Part shown: positions 27,838 through 37,502 of the stretch, piece after piece
Layout of the letters: the number at the start of each line of letters is the position of its first letter
How positions within the stretch are numbered: the first letter of the stretch is position 1
DNA from: Polyangium sp. 15x6
Lineage (GTDB): Bacteria; Myxococcota_A; Polyangia; Polyangiales; Polyangiaceae
Assembly: GCF_029960785.1 (NCBI RefSeq)
Contig: NZ_JASBQE010000023.1
Coordinates: forward strand, 81,632 to 145,631
Length of the DNA: 64,000 nt
Reading direction: 5' to 3'
Made by a program: the position numbers and the translations under genes
The notes under the pieces: generated by a model
Databases searched by the model: none
Told to the model about the DNA's origin: nothing
What the model saw: the letters and a program-made list of their open reading frames with translations, nothing else

Positions 27838-27872
27838 ATCCGGCTGAGCTGACAAGGGCCGTTGAAGCGGGG

Positions 27873-27915
27873 CTGCGGCAGGGGCATGAACACGTGCCCG
27901 GCCGCGGCCTTTTTT
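27873..27915 (+). terminator. Rho-independent terminator after the KGG gene
   Basis: A two-part stem: GCGGC (27875-27879) with GCCGC (27901-27905), and GGGCATG (27882-27888) with CGTGCCC (27893-27899, one G-T pair). TTTTTT follows at 27910. It lies just before the convergent cytochrome gene end. Confidence 0.8.
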
Positions 27916-27920
27916 CGTAT

Positions 27921-30170
27921 TCAGGGCTCGTCGTCGTCGATCGTGAGCAAATATCGCTCGAGATCGTCGAGATCCGCGTCGTCGAGGTGGCTCGTTTTGC
28001 CGTGCTGATCCGTGGCATTGCGATCTCGGAGCACGGCGCGCAGCGTGGGGGCGGAGCCGTCGTGCAAATACGGCGCGCTCTTCCAGAGCCCGCGCAGCGT
28101 GGGAGTATCGAGCCCCGGGAGCGGGCCCCCGAGCCTCGAACCGGAGCCCGGCCCGAGCGTCCCCACGTCGTGGAGCACGTAGCTCTTGTCGGCCACGAGC
28201 GCGCTGACCGTGAAATGGGGCGGCGCGTGACACGTCGAGCAGCCGGCCTCGACTGAAAAGAAGATATCCTTGCCCTTCTGGCGCGAGGCCAGCGCGGCGG
28301 GATCGTTCGAACGGTACGGGCTCTTGCCGAACGAGCCGAGCGAGGCGACGTAGGTCGCGAGCGCGTCGAGCTCCGGGGACAAACCTTCTTTCGGGGCGCC
28401 GAGCGTCTGATCGATCATCCCGGAATGGAAGACGTCGTCCGGCAAGAATCCGGCTCCGCCCATGGGGCCGCGGATGTCGTGCTCGAAGTCCTGCACCTCG
28501 TCGAAATTGGCCGTCCAGTGCAGCGGCCCGTGCGCCGTGCCCGCCCGCCCGACGAGCGGGATCGTGTTGCGAAGGCCCTCGCCTCGCTGCGTGAAGTCCC
28601 AGACGAGATGGTCCCCTTCCCCGTCGAGGTGGCACGAGGCGCAGGACATGTAGCTCGTGCGGCTCATGCGGGGGTCGCGGCTGCTGTAGAAAATCCGTTT
28701 GCCCCGTAAAACCTCGTCGGACAGCGGCTCGACGGTCGCGGTCGGGACCTGGCCGAGCGGGACGGGCGGGCTCGACAGATCACTCACGTCGTAGACGCGC
28801 ACCTCGCGCGAGAGCGACGCGTGCACCCAGAGCTTCTTTCCGTCTTCGCTCAGGGCGAGACCGTCGGGGGCGTGGCCGACGTCGTCGATCGAGCCGGCGA
28901 CGTCGAAGCTCACGGCGTCGCGCACCTCGACCCGCTCGGCGCCCTGGATCGCCACGTAGATCACGTCGCCCTCGGGGGAAAAGACGGCCGCCGAGGCGAA
29001 ATCGAGATCGTCGAAGGCATACCGCCCGGCTTTGCGCTCGAACGGTTTTCCCGTGGGCCCGCCGAGCTCGATTTCGGTGAGGATCGCGCGCGCGGTCGTC
29101 TCGAAGCTCAGCGGTTTGCCCGTCCGGTACAATCCCGTCACGGTGTTCGCGCGGAGCGAGGGGACGATGGCGCGGCCGCCGTCGGGCGACGGGACGATCT
29201 GGTTCAAGAAGCTCGGCACGCCGCTGTTGTTCGTGTCGCTGTCGAGCCCGACGTCCGGCGGGAGCACGAGCGGCTCGCCCGCCGCGAGCGCCGCCGGGTC
29301 CGTCGCGTCGATCACGGCGACCTCTGCGCCCTCCGCGGTCGCGCGCCAGCGTGTGACGAGCACCGTCCCGTCCGCGATGGCCGCGACGCCGCGTACGTCC
29401 GGAAAAACGGCCGACCTCGACAGGATCTGGTTCCCCTCGGCGCGAACGGCGGCGAGCTCGCCCGTGCCCGAGAGCGTCACGAAAAACACGCCATCGCCGC
29501 GCGGATCGGCGACGACGCCGAACGGCGCAGTGCCCGCGCCGAATTCGACCTTCCCGCGCGTCTCTTGCTTGTCGACGTCGTAAAACACGACCGTGCCGTC
29601 GCCCTGGCAAGCCGCCGCGAGGGTCGCGCCCGAGATCGCGAGCGTGCGTGGCGCGTCGCAATGCACGAGCGGTTGAGGGACGGAGGCCGGCAGATCCTTG
29701 TCGAACCGCGCGACGTGATCGTGATCGGTATTCGCGACCCAGATCGACGAGCGCGCGGCGTCGAGGACGATCGTGCTCGACGTATTCGGCCGGATCGCCA
29801 TGGGCTTCGGCACCACGGCCACGCCGCGCGTGACCACGAGCTTTTGCCCCTCGTAGATCGCGGTCGCGCCGACGAGCCGACGGCCGGGCGTGTCGTAGAC
29901 GTGACAAACCTTCGTGAACAGCATGGCCGGCGGAACGGCCGTCCCGTCGCCGAGGTTCCAGGCGACCTGAGCCGTGGGCCCACCCGTGACCGTGAGCGAA
30001 AAACAGGCGTCATCGCCGACGTAAGCGACGGCGGGGCCCTCGATCGGGCCGAGCGCGAACGGTTCGGGCGTCGGCGGCTTTTGCGAGCCATCGTCGCCGC
30101 AGGACGCGAGGGCGGCCCCGACGAACGCGATCCCGAGGGGAACAGCAGCGCGCGCGCGTCGCATTCTCAT
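27921..30170 (-). CDS. Di-heme cytochrome c lipoprotein with N-terminal beta-propeller (MauG/CCP-like)
   Basis: 749 residues. The signal peptide ends GAALASC, a lipobox. A PKD-like segment (ACFSLTVTGGPTAQVAWNLGDGT) is followed by a YVTN-type beta-propeller (SSIWVANTDHDHVARFDK, DGLALSEDGKKLWVHASLS). The C-terminal third has two c-type heme sites, SCASCHLDGEGDH and GCSTCHAPPHF, and the MauG/cytochrome c peroxidase block TPTLRGLWKSAPYLHDGSAPTLRAVL. Members of that superfamily reduce peroxide or oxidise protein or metal-site substrates. Its ATG overlaps the stop of the LVIVD gene by 4 bases (ATGA), so the two are translated together. Catalytic type is inferred. Confidence 0.88.
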   Translation of the reverse strand: MRMRRARAAVPLGIAFVGAALASCGDDGSQKPPTPEPFALGPIEGPAVAYVGDDACFSLTVTGGPTAQVAWNLGDGTAVPPAMLFTKVCHVYDTPGRRLVGATAIYEGQKLVVTRGVAVVPKPMAIRPNTSSTIVLDAARSSIWVANTDHDHVARFDKDLPASVPQPLVHCDAPRTLAISGATLAAACQGDGTVVFYDVDKQETRGKVEFGAGTAPFGVVADPRGDGVFFVTLSGTGELAAVRAEGNQILSRSAVFPDVRGVAAIADGTVLVTRWRATAEGAEVAVIDATDPAALAAGEPLVLPPDVGLDSDTNNSGVPSFLNQIVPSPDGGRAIVPSLRANTVTGLYRTGKPLSFETTARAILTEIELGGPTGKPFERKAGRYAFDDLDFASAAVFSPEGDVIYVAIQGAERVEVRDAVSFDVAGSIDDVGHAPDGLALSEDGKKLWVHASLSREVRVYDVSDLSSPPVPLGQVPTATVEPLSDEVLRGKRIFYSSRDPRMSRTSYMSCASCHLDGEGDHLVWDFTQRGEGLRNTIPLVGRAGTAHGPLHWTANFDEVQDFEHDIRGPMGGAGFLPDDVFHSGMIDQTLGAPKEGLSPELDALATYVASLGSFGKSPYRSNDPAALASRQKGKDIFFSVEAGCSTCHAPPHFTVSALVADKSYVLHDVGTLGPGSGSRLGGPLPGLDTPTLRGLWKSAPYLHDGSAPTLRAVLRDRNATDQHGKTSHLDDADLDDLERYLLTIDDDEP

Positions 30171-31756
30171 TCTTCTTCCTCCTCCTCCGAGTAAGGCGGG
30201 GGCGGCGGCGGGAGGAAGCAGGGGCCGGTCTTGAACGTCGAGCGGAACTCGGTCGCCGTGGGATTGCCATTGAAATCGACGACCCCGCCGGCGGGCACGA
30301 CGACCTCGTACTCGGTATCGGGTTCGAGCGGCGCGGCGGGCCAGAAATTCACGATGCCCTCCTGCCCCGAATACTGGCCCTGGATGGGCTCGTTCGTGCC
30401 GATCTTGCGGACGATGAACGAGCCCTCCCAGAGCGAGCCGAGGTCGACGAACTCGCCGAACGTGAGGCCGATGCGGGTCGTGAGCGGCTGCGCCGCGGCG
30501 CCGTCGGGCGGGTTCACCATGGTCACCTCGGGCCCGCGCGAATCGGGGGCCTCGAGGAACGGCGCGACGGCGCTGCCCTGGTCCTCCTCGGCCTTGTCGT
30601 CGACGCTCAAGACCACGACGTTGCCGATGGGGATGATCGTGTCGAGGTCGCCCGTGAGGTTGAAGCGGCGGAGCAGCGTGGGTTTCGTCGGATCGGAGAC
30701 GTCGACCGCCTCGGCAAAATGGCTCTCGCCGACGAACGCCACGTTCTCCTTGAGGAAGACGTACCCGCCGTTCCCGTCCGGCGCGTGATAATCACCGAGG
30801 TATTTCGGCGCCTCGGGGTTTCCGATGTCGTAGATGATGACGCCGCCGCCGCTGGATTTGCGGGCATACCAGGTCTTGTCACCGTTCAAATGGGCGTGAT
30901 AGGCCTCCTGCCGGACGCCCGCGCCGTCCTCTATCTCGAACGTGCCGCCGGGAATGGGCGTGGGACGCGCGGGATCGCCGATGTCGAGCAGCACCGTGCG
31001 TGATCCTTCGGCGGCCATGACCGCGAGCAGATTGCCGACGGCGAAGATGGCGCCGGCGCGGAGCGGCGGGTCGAACTTGAACTTCGTGATGGGAACCGGT
31101 TTGGCCGGGTCGGTCGCGTCGACGACGAAGATGCCATTGTCCGCCGCGGCGACGTAGACGTACGGGGCTTGCCAGAAGACCGAGAGGACGACGCGCGCGT
31201 ACGCGTCGGGCCAGAAGACGCCCTTGAACGCGAGATCACTCGTGACCGTGGGCGCCTCGGGATTCGCGAGATCCCAGAATTGAATGCCGTTCACGCCATT
31301 GACGACGGCCTTCCAGCCGTTCATCCGGGCAAACCCGGCCGCGTGGGTCTCGCGCATGAGCGGCGAGAAGCTCGTGCCGACTTGCGTGGGCGTGCAGGGG
31401 TCGTCGAAGCGATACGTGGACAGGCCACCGCCGCCCCATTCGGGCGCCCACGGCATGACGAGGTGACCGTCGAGCATGGTGACGGTGTTGTGGTGATCCG
31501 TATCGTCCTCGGGGCCGCCGTCGAGGAACGCGCAATTCACCCCGAGGACGTCCGTCGAATACGTCTGCGCCGGGCCGCCCGGCCCTTTCCAGGAAAGAGG
31601 GCTCGCCGGGCTCGCGGGGAGCGGGGTCGTGGCAGGCGCCGCGCAGACGAGCCCGTCAGGCTCGATCGGCTCGGCCTCGCCGCACCCGGCGAGCGCGATC
31701 ACGCCGAGCACGGGCAGGACGCGGCGGGACCATCCGATGACATCGTATTTTTGCAT
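30167..31756 (-). CDS. LVIVD-repeat beta-propeller lipoprotein
   Basis: 529 residues. Signal peptide VLPVLGVIALAGC gives a lipoprotein. The body has repeated units of LVIVD type, such as FWDLANPEAPTVTSDLAFKG, IFVVDATDPAKPVPITKFKF, VLLDIGDPARPTPIPGG and IYDIGNPEAPKYLGDY, which build a beta-propeller. A C-terminal Ig-like domain of SbsA/Big type follows (MVNPPDGAAAQPLTTRIGLTF, EPDTEYEVVVPAGGVVDFNGNP). The extreme C-terminus is Pro/Glu-rich. Such proteins are surface binding proteins of unknown ligand. It is first gene of a pair with the di-heme lipoprotein. Confidence 0.85.
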   Translation of the reverse strand: MQKYDVIGWSRRVLPVLGVIALAGCGEAEPIEPDGLVCAAPATTPLPASPASPLSWKGPGGPAQTYSTDVLGVNCAFLDGGPEDDTDHHNTVTMLDGHLVMPWAPEWGGGGLSTYRFDDPCTPTQVGTSFSPLMRETHAAGFARMNGWKAVVNGVNGIQFWDLANPEAPTVTSDLAFKGVFWPDAYARVVLSVFWQAPYVYVAAADNGIFVVDATDPAKPVPITKFKFDPPLRAGAIFAVGNLLAVMAAEGSRTVLLDIGDPARPTPIPGGTFEIEDGAGVRQEAYHAHLNGDKTWYARKSSGGGVIIYDIGNPEAPKYLGDYHAPDGNGGYVFLKENVAFVGESHFAEAVDVSDPTKPTLLRRFNLTGDLDTIIPIGNVVVLSVDDKAEEDQGSAVAPFLEAPDSRGPEVTMVNPPDGAAAQPLTTRIGLTFGEFVDLGSLWEGSFIVRKIGTNEPIQGQYSGQEGIVNFWPAAPLEPDTEYEVVVPAGGVVDFNGNPTATEFRSTFKTGPCFLPPPPPPYSEEEEEE

Positions 31757-31819
31757 GCCTCTGCCTCCGAATCTCCCCCGCGGAGAACATCGGAATGGGC
31801 AAGAGGCGTCAATGATCGA

Positions 31820-33412
31820 TCAGCGCCGACGGGGCGGGGCCGCGCTCCGCGCTACCTCGCGCGAGAAAATCGCCGCGCGCAGGGTGCGTTTCGTGACGAA
31901 GCCGGAGAGATCGATGCCGAGCTCGACGATGGTCTGCGCGACGGCGGGCCGGATGCCGCTGATGACCGCGTCGGCGCCGAGCAGGCGAATGGCGCGCACG
32001 ATGCTCATCAGGTGATCGGCGGTGTGGGTCTCGATCGTCTCGAGGCCCGTGAGGTCGAGGACGACGCTCGCGACCTGCCGCTCGACGATGGCCGCGAGCA
32101 GGCGGTGCATGATCTCCTCGGCGCGGGTCTGCGTCATCGCGCCGACGATGGGGACGGCGAGCACGCCCGCGGCCACCTCGAGCAGCGGGGCGGAGAGCGT
32201 GAGGATCTCCTGGTGCTGGGCCTCGATGATGGCGAGCTTCTGGTCGAGCTCGTCGACGAGGGCGGCCTTGGCCTCGGCCTGGCGGAAGGCCTCGACGGCG
32301 CGCCGCTCGACCTCCATCGCGGCCTCTTCGAGCTTGCGCTGGGTCTCGAGGCGCGTGGTGATGTCGACGCTGCAGCCGAGCACGTGCACCTCGCCGTTCG
32401 GCCGGACGAGCGGGCGCTTCGTCGTCTGGTACCAGCGCAGCTCGCCCGTGTGCCAGTGGATCTCCTCCTCGACCATGCGCTCTTCGAGCGTGCCGAGGAC
32501 CTGATGGTCGATGCTCAGGAAGCCGTCCGCCCGCCTGCGCTCGTTGAGCTCGCGCTCGTGCTGGCCGACGATCTCGTCGACCGTCTTGCCGAAGATGTCG
32601 GCGAAGGCCTTGTTCGCGAGCAAGAAGGTGCCGCAATCGTCCTTCACGAAGATCAGGTTCGGATCGCTGTCGATGACCTGACGGATGAAGTCCTGCTGCT
32701 CGCGCAGATCCCGCTCGGCGCGGAGCTGCTCGGTGACGTCCTGGCCCACGCAGAGGACCAGGCGCTCCTCGGCCCCCTCGCCCTCGACGGGGATGAGGTG
32801 GAAGAACATCGAGCGCGTCCCGAGCGCGGTGGGCACGTCGCTCGTGATGATCTCCTCGGTGCCGGTGGCGAGGACCCGCGCCTCGACCTCGCGCGCGAAG
32901 TCGGCGTCGGCCGGGTCGATCAAGAGCTCGCGCGTGCCGGTCTCGCGCTCCTGCTTGGCGGCGGGGCCGAGCAAGCGAGCGCGCGTATCGTTGGAGAAGA
33001 TACTCCGGCCCCCGGCGTCGACGAGCGAGACCGTCACGGGGAGGCGATCGAGGATGCGGCGCAAAAGCGTCGCGGGGATCCGGTCGTCGCGTGAACGAGG
33101 CGCGGGCTCGCGTGCGGGCAGGACGGCGGCGCGCGCGTGCACGAGCGCGGCGCGGGAATCGCCGTCGGGCACGGGCACGATCGTCACGACGTGCGGCGTG
33201 GGGCGGGTCTCGAGCGTGACCTCGGCGCGCGGGGTTTCACCCGCGAGGACCTTCGCGAGGGCGGCGGCGAGGGAGGGCTCGGTGAGCGGGGATTCGGGAA
33301 ACGTCGTGGTCCAGGCCGCGTTGGCCTTCTGGACCAAAAGGGCTCGGTCGACGATGGCGATCGGCTCGGGGAAGACGCCGAGCGCCGCATCGGAGAGGCG
33401 ATCGTCGTTCAT
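31820..33412 (-). CDS. PAS-PAS-STAS sensor protein (RsbR-like)
   Basis: 530 residues from ATG 33412; the upstream open extension is Arg-rich and rejected. At least two PAS domains are visible: one near residues 115-260 (ILDRLPVTVSLVDAGGRSIFSNDT) and one near 265-380 (VIDSDPNLIFVKDDCGTFLLANKAFADIFGK); the N-terminal VFPEPIAIVDRALLVQKANAAW looks like a third, truncated one. A coiled coil (residues ~370-420) and a C-terminal STAS domain follow (GVLAVPIVGAMTQTRAEEI, SVVLDLTGLETIETHTADHL, GADAVISGIRPAVAQ). This is the layout of stressosome RsbR sensors. No kinase partner is adjacent. It is separated from the LVIVD gene by 63 bases. Confidence 0.85.
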   Translation of the reverse strand: MNDDRLSDAALGVFPEPIAIVDRALLVQKANAAWTTTFPESPLTEPSLAAALAKVLAGETPRAEVTLETRPTPHVVTIVPVPDGDSRAALVHARAAVLPAREPAPRSRDDRIPATLLRRILDRLPVTVSLVDAGGRSIFSNDTRARLLGPAAKQERETGTRELLIDPADADFAREVEARVLATGTEEIITSDVPTALGTRSMFFHLIPVEGEGAEERLVLCVGQDVTEQLRAERDLREQQDFIRQVIDSDPNLIFVKDDCGTFLLANKAFADIFGKTVDEIVGQHERELNERRRADGFLSIDHQVLGTLEERMVEEEIHWHTGELRWYQTTKRPLVRPNGEVHVLGCSVDITTRLETQRKLEEAAMEVERRAVEAFRQAEAKAALVDELDQKLAIIEAQHQEILTLSAPLLEVAAGVLAVPIVGAMTQTRAEEIMHRLLAAIVERQVASVVLDLTGLETIETHTADHLMSIVRAIRLLGADAVISGIRPAVAQTIVELGIDLSGFVTKRTLRAAIFSREVARSAAPPRRR

Positions 33413-33586
33413 GGCTCCATGGCGCGAACGTGCATGACGTCGACGAGCTCGCTGCGTGCCCCCCGCTGGCCGCACGCGATGGTTGGATGAAGGGGTCCCC
33501 GCGACACAGCGTGCGCCGCGCGCGTTGATGATCGCCCTCGCGGGCAAGGAAGGTCAAGCATGATGGAGGATTGAAGACGCGGCAAC

Positions 33587-34261
33587 TCAGGAGCGAGCGA
33601 CCGAGCCGAAGAACGGCGCGAGGAAGGACTCCGACGCGGAGAGGATGCGCGGGAGCGATGCGATGAGCTCGTGCCCATCGTCGAGCTCGTGAAGCGTGAC
33701 GTGACGGCGTCCTTCGGCGAAATCGCGCGAGCGATCGATCGAGACGACGTCGTCGCGTGTGCCGTGAAGAACGAGCGTCGGGACGCGCACGTCGGGGAGC
33801 GCGCCGTCGTTGCCGTCCACCGCTTCGAGGTCCTGGAAAAACCCGTAGTCGATGCGGGCCTTGCCGCCCGTCGTGAGATCGTCGACCTCCAAAAAGCCCG
33901 TCTCGGCCCAGCGCGCCATGGCCTCTTCGCCGAGGCGCGCGCGCCAGCGTCGCGAGAGGTCGAACGCGGGCGCGAGGAGCACGAGGGCCGTGACGCGCGC
34001 GTCGATCTCGGCCACGCGACTCGCAACGAGTCCGCCGAGGCTCGAACCGAAGAGGACGGCGCGGTCCCGTTCGCCGCCGATGCGGCGACGAACCTCGGCG
34101 ATCATCGCCGAGACGCGCAGGTGCTCGAACGAGGGCAAACGCAGATCGAGGCGGTCGATCTCGATGCCGCGGCGGCCGTAGTGCTCGGCGACGGCGACGC
34201 CCTTCTTGGAGCGGGGACCGGAGGCGAAGCCGTGCAGGTAGAGAAAACGCGCGGTGGTCAC
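33587..34261 (-). CDS. YqiA-like alpha/beta hydrolase (esterase)
   Basis: 224 residues from GTG 34261, which overlaps the amidase stop (GTGA). The start block FLYLHGFASGPRSKKG, nucleophile elbow LFGSSLGGLVASRVAE and C-terminal VLHGTRDDVVSIDRS plus GHELI give Ser-Asp-His in the order of the family. YqiA-type enzymes are small intracellular esterases with preference for short acyl esters. Translational coupling with the amidase suggests shared use, but no pathway is evident. Confidence 0.85.
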   Translation of the reverse strand: MTTARFLYLHGFASGPRSKKGVAVAEHYGRRGIEIDRLDLRLPSFEHLRVSAMIAEVRRRIGGERDRAVLFGSSLGGLVASRVAEIDARVTALVLLAPAFDLSRRWRARLGEEAMARWAETGFLEVDDLTTGGKARIDYGFFQDLEAVDGNDGALPDVRVPTLVLHGTRDDVVSIDRSRDFAEGRRHVTLHELDDGHELIASLPRILSASESFLAPFFGSVARS

Positions 34262-35724
34262 GGTGAGATCGTAGCGCGGCTCGAGACACGCGTCTTCCGG
34301 CGCGCCTTCGTCCAACCGCCGAGGTCCTCTTCGAGCGCGCGCGCGACGGCGATGGTGAGGGCATCCGCGTTGCGCCGCCCTGCGACCTGCACGCCGAGGG
34401 GCAAGCCGATCTCGTCGAAGCCCGCGGGCACCTGCGTGACGGGGAACGCGAGCACATTGAAGAGGGCCGTGCAGACGAAGTCGAGCGGCGTGAGCAGCGG
34501 CTCCCAGTGGCGCGGCGCCGAGCGCGTGTACGTGGGATGCAGGATCACGCCGCGCGGGCCGAGCTCGGCTTCGAGCTCCTCGCGCAGCCGTTTGCCCGCG
34601 GTGGACCAGGTCGCGATCGGCGCAGGCACGCTCTTCAGGAGCGCCTCGATGCCCGCGACGAGGAGCGCCTGCACCGTGTGCGGCGCGGAGGGGAACGGCG
34701 CGCGGAGGAGCTCGCGCGCGATGCGAATCGGACGGCCGTTGCCGAGGACCTCGCCGTACGTGAGCGCGCCGGCCTCTTCCTCCATCATCGCGGTCCAGAT
34801 GAAGAGCGCCTTTTCGAGCCCGCGCGTGCGGAGCTCCGCGATACGCGCGCCGCGGGCTTCGAGCGCCGCCGCCGCGCGTCGCACGGCCTGCCGCTTGCTC
34901 GGGCGGATGCGCGCCGCGCCCGTCGTTTCGAGCGGGTACACGGTGACGCCGCGCAGATCGATCGTGTCGGGTCGCTCTTCGAGAGCCCGCTCGGCCATGA
35001 GCTCGAGCAGCGGCCAGAGGTCCTCGGCGCGGCGGGTCATCGGTCCCGTGCAAAGGAACGTGTCGAGCGCGCCGGGCACGTCGGGCCAGTAGCCCTGGTT
35101 CGAGACGAGGCCGCCCGTGGGCTTGTGACCGAACACGCCGCACATCGCGGCGGGGATGCGGATCGAGCCGGCGATGTCGGAGCCGATGCCGAACGGAGAC
35201 GCGCCGGCCGCGAGGATCGCGGCCTCACCGCCGCTCGAGCCGCCGGGGATGCGCGAGAGATCCCAGGGGTTGTTCGTGCGGCCATAGACGCGGTTGTCGG
35301 TCTCGAGCCAGAGCCCGCCTTCGGGCATGTTCGTCACGCCGAGGACGACGGCGCCGGCCTCGCGCACGCGACGCACGACGCGCGCATCCTGCTCGGCGCG
35401 CAGGTGCTTGCGGGCGAAGACGCCTGCGGTGTGCGGCATGCCGAGGACGGCGATGCCCTCCTTCACGGTGCAAGGCACGCCGAAGAGCGGCGGCAACGGC
35501 TCGCCCGCGCGGATCCGCGCGAGTTTGTCCGCGGCTTCCCTCGCCTCCCGCCGCGCGTGCTCGAACCGATCGGCGACGACCGCGTTCAGGGCGGGGTTCT
35601 CCGCTTCGATGCGCGTGATGTAGAGGTCGACGAGATCGACCGGTGAGAGTTTTCCTTCGCGGACGAGGGACGCGAGCTTCTGGGCGGAGGCGGAGAGCAG
35701 CTCGTCGGAACCGGCGAACGACAT
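34258..35724 (-). CDS. Amidase-signature-family amidase
   Basis: 488 residues, full length. The Lys-cisSer-Ser triad is visible: Lys in FGVPCTVKEGIAVLG, cis-Ser in GGSSGGEAAILAAG and the nucleophile Ser in GIGSDIAGSIRIPA. Family members hydrolyse amides of many kinds (GatA, fatty-acid amide hydrolase and others). GatA itself is unlikely because gatB/gatC are absent. Its start is 21 bases from the recQ start on the other strand, so the promoters must overlap or lie inside the genes. Substrate unknown. Confidence 0.88.
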   Translation of the reverse strand: MSFAGSDELLSASAQKLASLVREGKLSPVDLVDLYITRIEAENPALNAVVADRFEHARREAREAADKLARIRAGEPLPPLFGVPCTVKEGIAVLGMPHTAGVFARKHLRAEQDARVVRRVREAGAVVLGVTNMPEGGLWLETDNRVYGRTNNPWDLSRIPGGSSGGEAAILAAGASPFGIGSDIAGSIRIPAAMCGVFGHKPTGGLVSNQGYWPDVPGALDTFLCTGPMTRRAEDLWPLLELMAERALEERPDTIDLRGVTVYPLETTGAARIRPSKRQAVRRAAAALEARGARIAELRTRGLEKALFIWTAMMEEEAGALTYGEVLGNGRPIRIARELLRAPFPSAPHTVQALLVAGIEALLKSVPAPIATWSTAGKRLREELEAELGPRGVILHPTYTRSAPRHWEPLLTPLDFVCTALFNVLAFPVTQVPAGFDEIGLPLGVQVAGRRNADALTIAVARALEEDLGGWTKARRKTRVSSRATISP

Positions 35725-35745
35725 GGAGACGGAAGTCTAAAGCAG

Positions 35746-37482
35746 ATGGCGGCCGCCAGGGTCCGCCATGACGGCGCCGCCTCTTCGGCGAGCGATCTTC
35801 GGGACGAACCCCTCGAGATCCGGGGCGATCCCACGCGGCACGGCGCTCGCTTCGGGACGGCGCTCGTGAACGCCCAAGCCCCCCTGCCCGCTCTCGATGC
35901 CCTGCTCGCGGCCCATTTCGGGTTCGCGGAGCTCCGGCCCTTCCAGCGCGAGGCGATCGACGCGCTCCTCGCAGACCACGAAGGCGGCCGTGTGCTGCTC
36001 GTCGCGCCGACCGGAGGCGGCAAATCGCTCTGTTATCAGCTCCCCGCGCTCGCGCTCCGTGGCACCGCGCTCGTGGTCTCGCCGCTCGTCGCGCTCATGG
36101 AGGATCAGGTCCGCGGCCTCGAAGCGCGCGGGATTCCGGCGACGTACTTCGCGTCGACGCTCTCGGCCGACGAGAACAGACGCCGCCTCGCCGCGCTCCG
36201 CCGGGGCGCCTTCAAGCTCGTGTACACGGCGCCCGAGCGGCTCGGGCACGCGGGGCTCGGGGCGGCGCTCGCCGCGGCGGGCACGTCGCTCGTGGCCATC
36301 GACGAGGCGCACTGCATCGTGCAGTGGGGCCACGACTTCCGGCCCGACTACCTGCGCATCGGCGAAGCGCTCGCGCAGCGCGGGAGGGCCCGCATGATCG
36401 CCTGCACGGCGACGGCGACGCGGCCCGCGCGCGGCGAGATCATGCGGCGGCTCGGCTGGGATCCGCGCAAGGTCGTCACCGTGCTGCGGGGGTTTTTCCG
36501 ACCGAACCTCGCGCTCCGCGTGGTGCGGACGCGAACGCCGCGCGAGGTCCTCGCGGAGGTACGGCGCGCGCTCGCCGAGGCGCTCTCCGGGCCAGGCGCG
36601 GGCATCGTGTACGCGGCGACGCGCAAGTCGGCCGAGGCGCTCGCGGCGGCGCTGCGCGCGGATGGATGGGACGCGCCCGTCTACCATGGAGGGACGGCCG
36701 CGCCGGAGCGCGCGCGCATCTCCGCAGCATTCGCGGCCCGCGAGACACGCGTGCTCGTCGCGACGAACGCGTTTGGCATGGGCGTGGATCGTCCCGACGT
36801 ACGGCTCGTCGTGCACGCGGAGACGCCCGGATCGCTGGAGGCGTACTACCAGGAGGTCGGGCGCGCGGGGCGCGACGGGCTCGATGCGCGCGGGGTGCTG
36901 ATCGTCACGCCGAAGGATCTCGCGCTGCGGCGAAGGCTCTGCCGCCTCGGCCCCGACGGCGCGCCCGCGACCCCCACGGAGGCCTCCCGCGCGCTCCGCC
37001 GCCTCGCGGAGCTCGTGCGGTACATCGACGGCAAGAGTTGCCGCCACCGGATCCTGCTCCGGCACTTCGGCGACGATCCACGCATGATCGACGGCGGTTG
37101 CGGGCGCTGCGACGTCTGCGTCGAGGCCGAGCCTCCCGACACGGTGCGGGATCCGCCGCGCTTCGAGGACGAACCCGAGCCTCCGCCGAAGGCCCACGAA
37201 CACGAGCCTGCCTCGCCCACGAAACCGCAGCGCCTCGCCGTGCCCGCGGGCGTGCCTCCGGAGCTCTTCGAGGCGCTGCGCCGCTACCGGCGGGCGCGCG
37301 CACTCGCGCTCGGCGTCCCCGCGTACGTGGTCGCGCCGAACCGCGCCCTCGTGGAGATGGCGGTGCTGCGACCGGGCTCGGCCGAGGAGCTGCTCGGCAT
37401 CCGCGGCATGGGAAAGGGTCGGGTCGCGGCGCATGGACAGGGGTTTTTGCGGGTGATCGGCGGGGAGGCCGTCGAGGCGTGA
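35746..37482 (+). CDS. recQ: RecQ-family ATP-dependent DNA helicase
   Basis: 578 residues from ATG 35746. Superfamily-2 helicase core: FGFAELRPFQREAID, Walker A VAPTGGGKSLCYQLP (residues ~86-95), DEAH (residues 186-189) and motif VI GRAGRDG. The RecQ zinc-binding module follows (CRHRILLRHFGD, CGRCDVC), then a Pro-rich linker and an HRDC domain at the C-terminus (PELFEALRRYRRARA, AEELLGIRGMGKGR). The first ~40 residues are atypical; GTG 35866 is an alternative start. RecQ unwinds recombination and stalled-fork intermediates. Confidence 0.92.
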   Translation: MAAARVRHDGAASSASDLRDEPLEIRGDPTRHGARFGTALVNAQAPLPALDALLAAHFGFAELRPFQREAIDALLADHEGGRVLLVAPTGGGKSLCYQLPALALRGTALVVSPLVALMEDQVRGLEARGIPATYFASTLSADENRRRLAALRRGAFKLVYTAPERLGHAGLGAALAAAGTSLVAIDEAHCIVQWGHDFRPDYLRIGEALAQRGRARMIACTATATRPARGEIMRRLGWDPRKVVTVLRGFFRPNLALRVVRTRTPREVLAEVRRALAEALSGPGAGIVYAATRKSAEALAAALRADGWDAPVYHGGTAAPERARISAAFAARETRVLVATNAFGMGVDRPDVRLVVHAETPGSLEAYYQEVGRAGRDGLDARGVLIVTPKDLALRRRLCRLGPDGAPATPTEASRALRRLAELVRYIDGKSCRHRILLRHFGDDPRMIDGGCGRCDVCVEAEPPDTVRDPPRFEDEPEPPPKAHEHEPASPTKPQRLAVPAGVPPELFEALRRYRRARALALGVPAYVVAPNRALVEMAVLRPGSAEELLGIRGMGKGRVAAHGQGFLRVIGGEAVEA

Positions 37483-37502
37483 TCTCGCGCGTCGTGCTTC
37501 GG

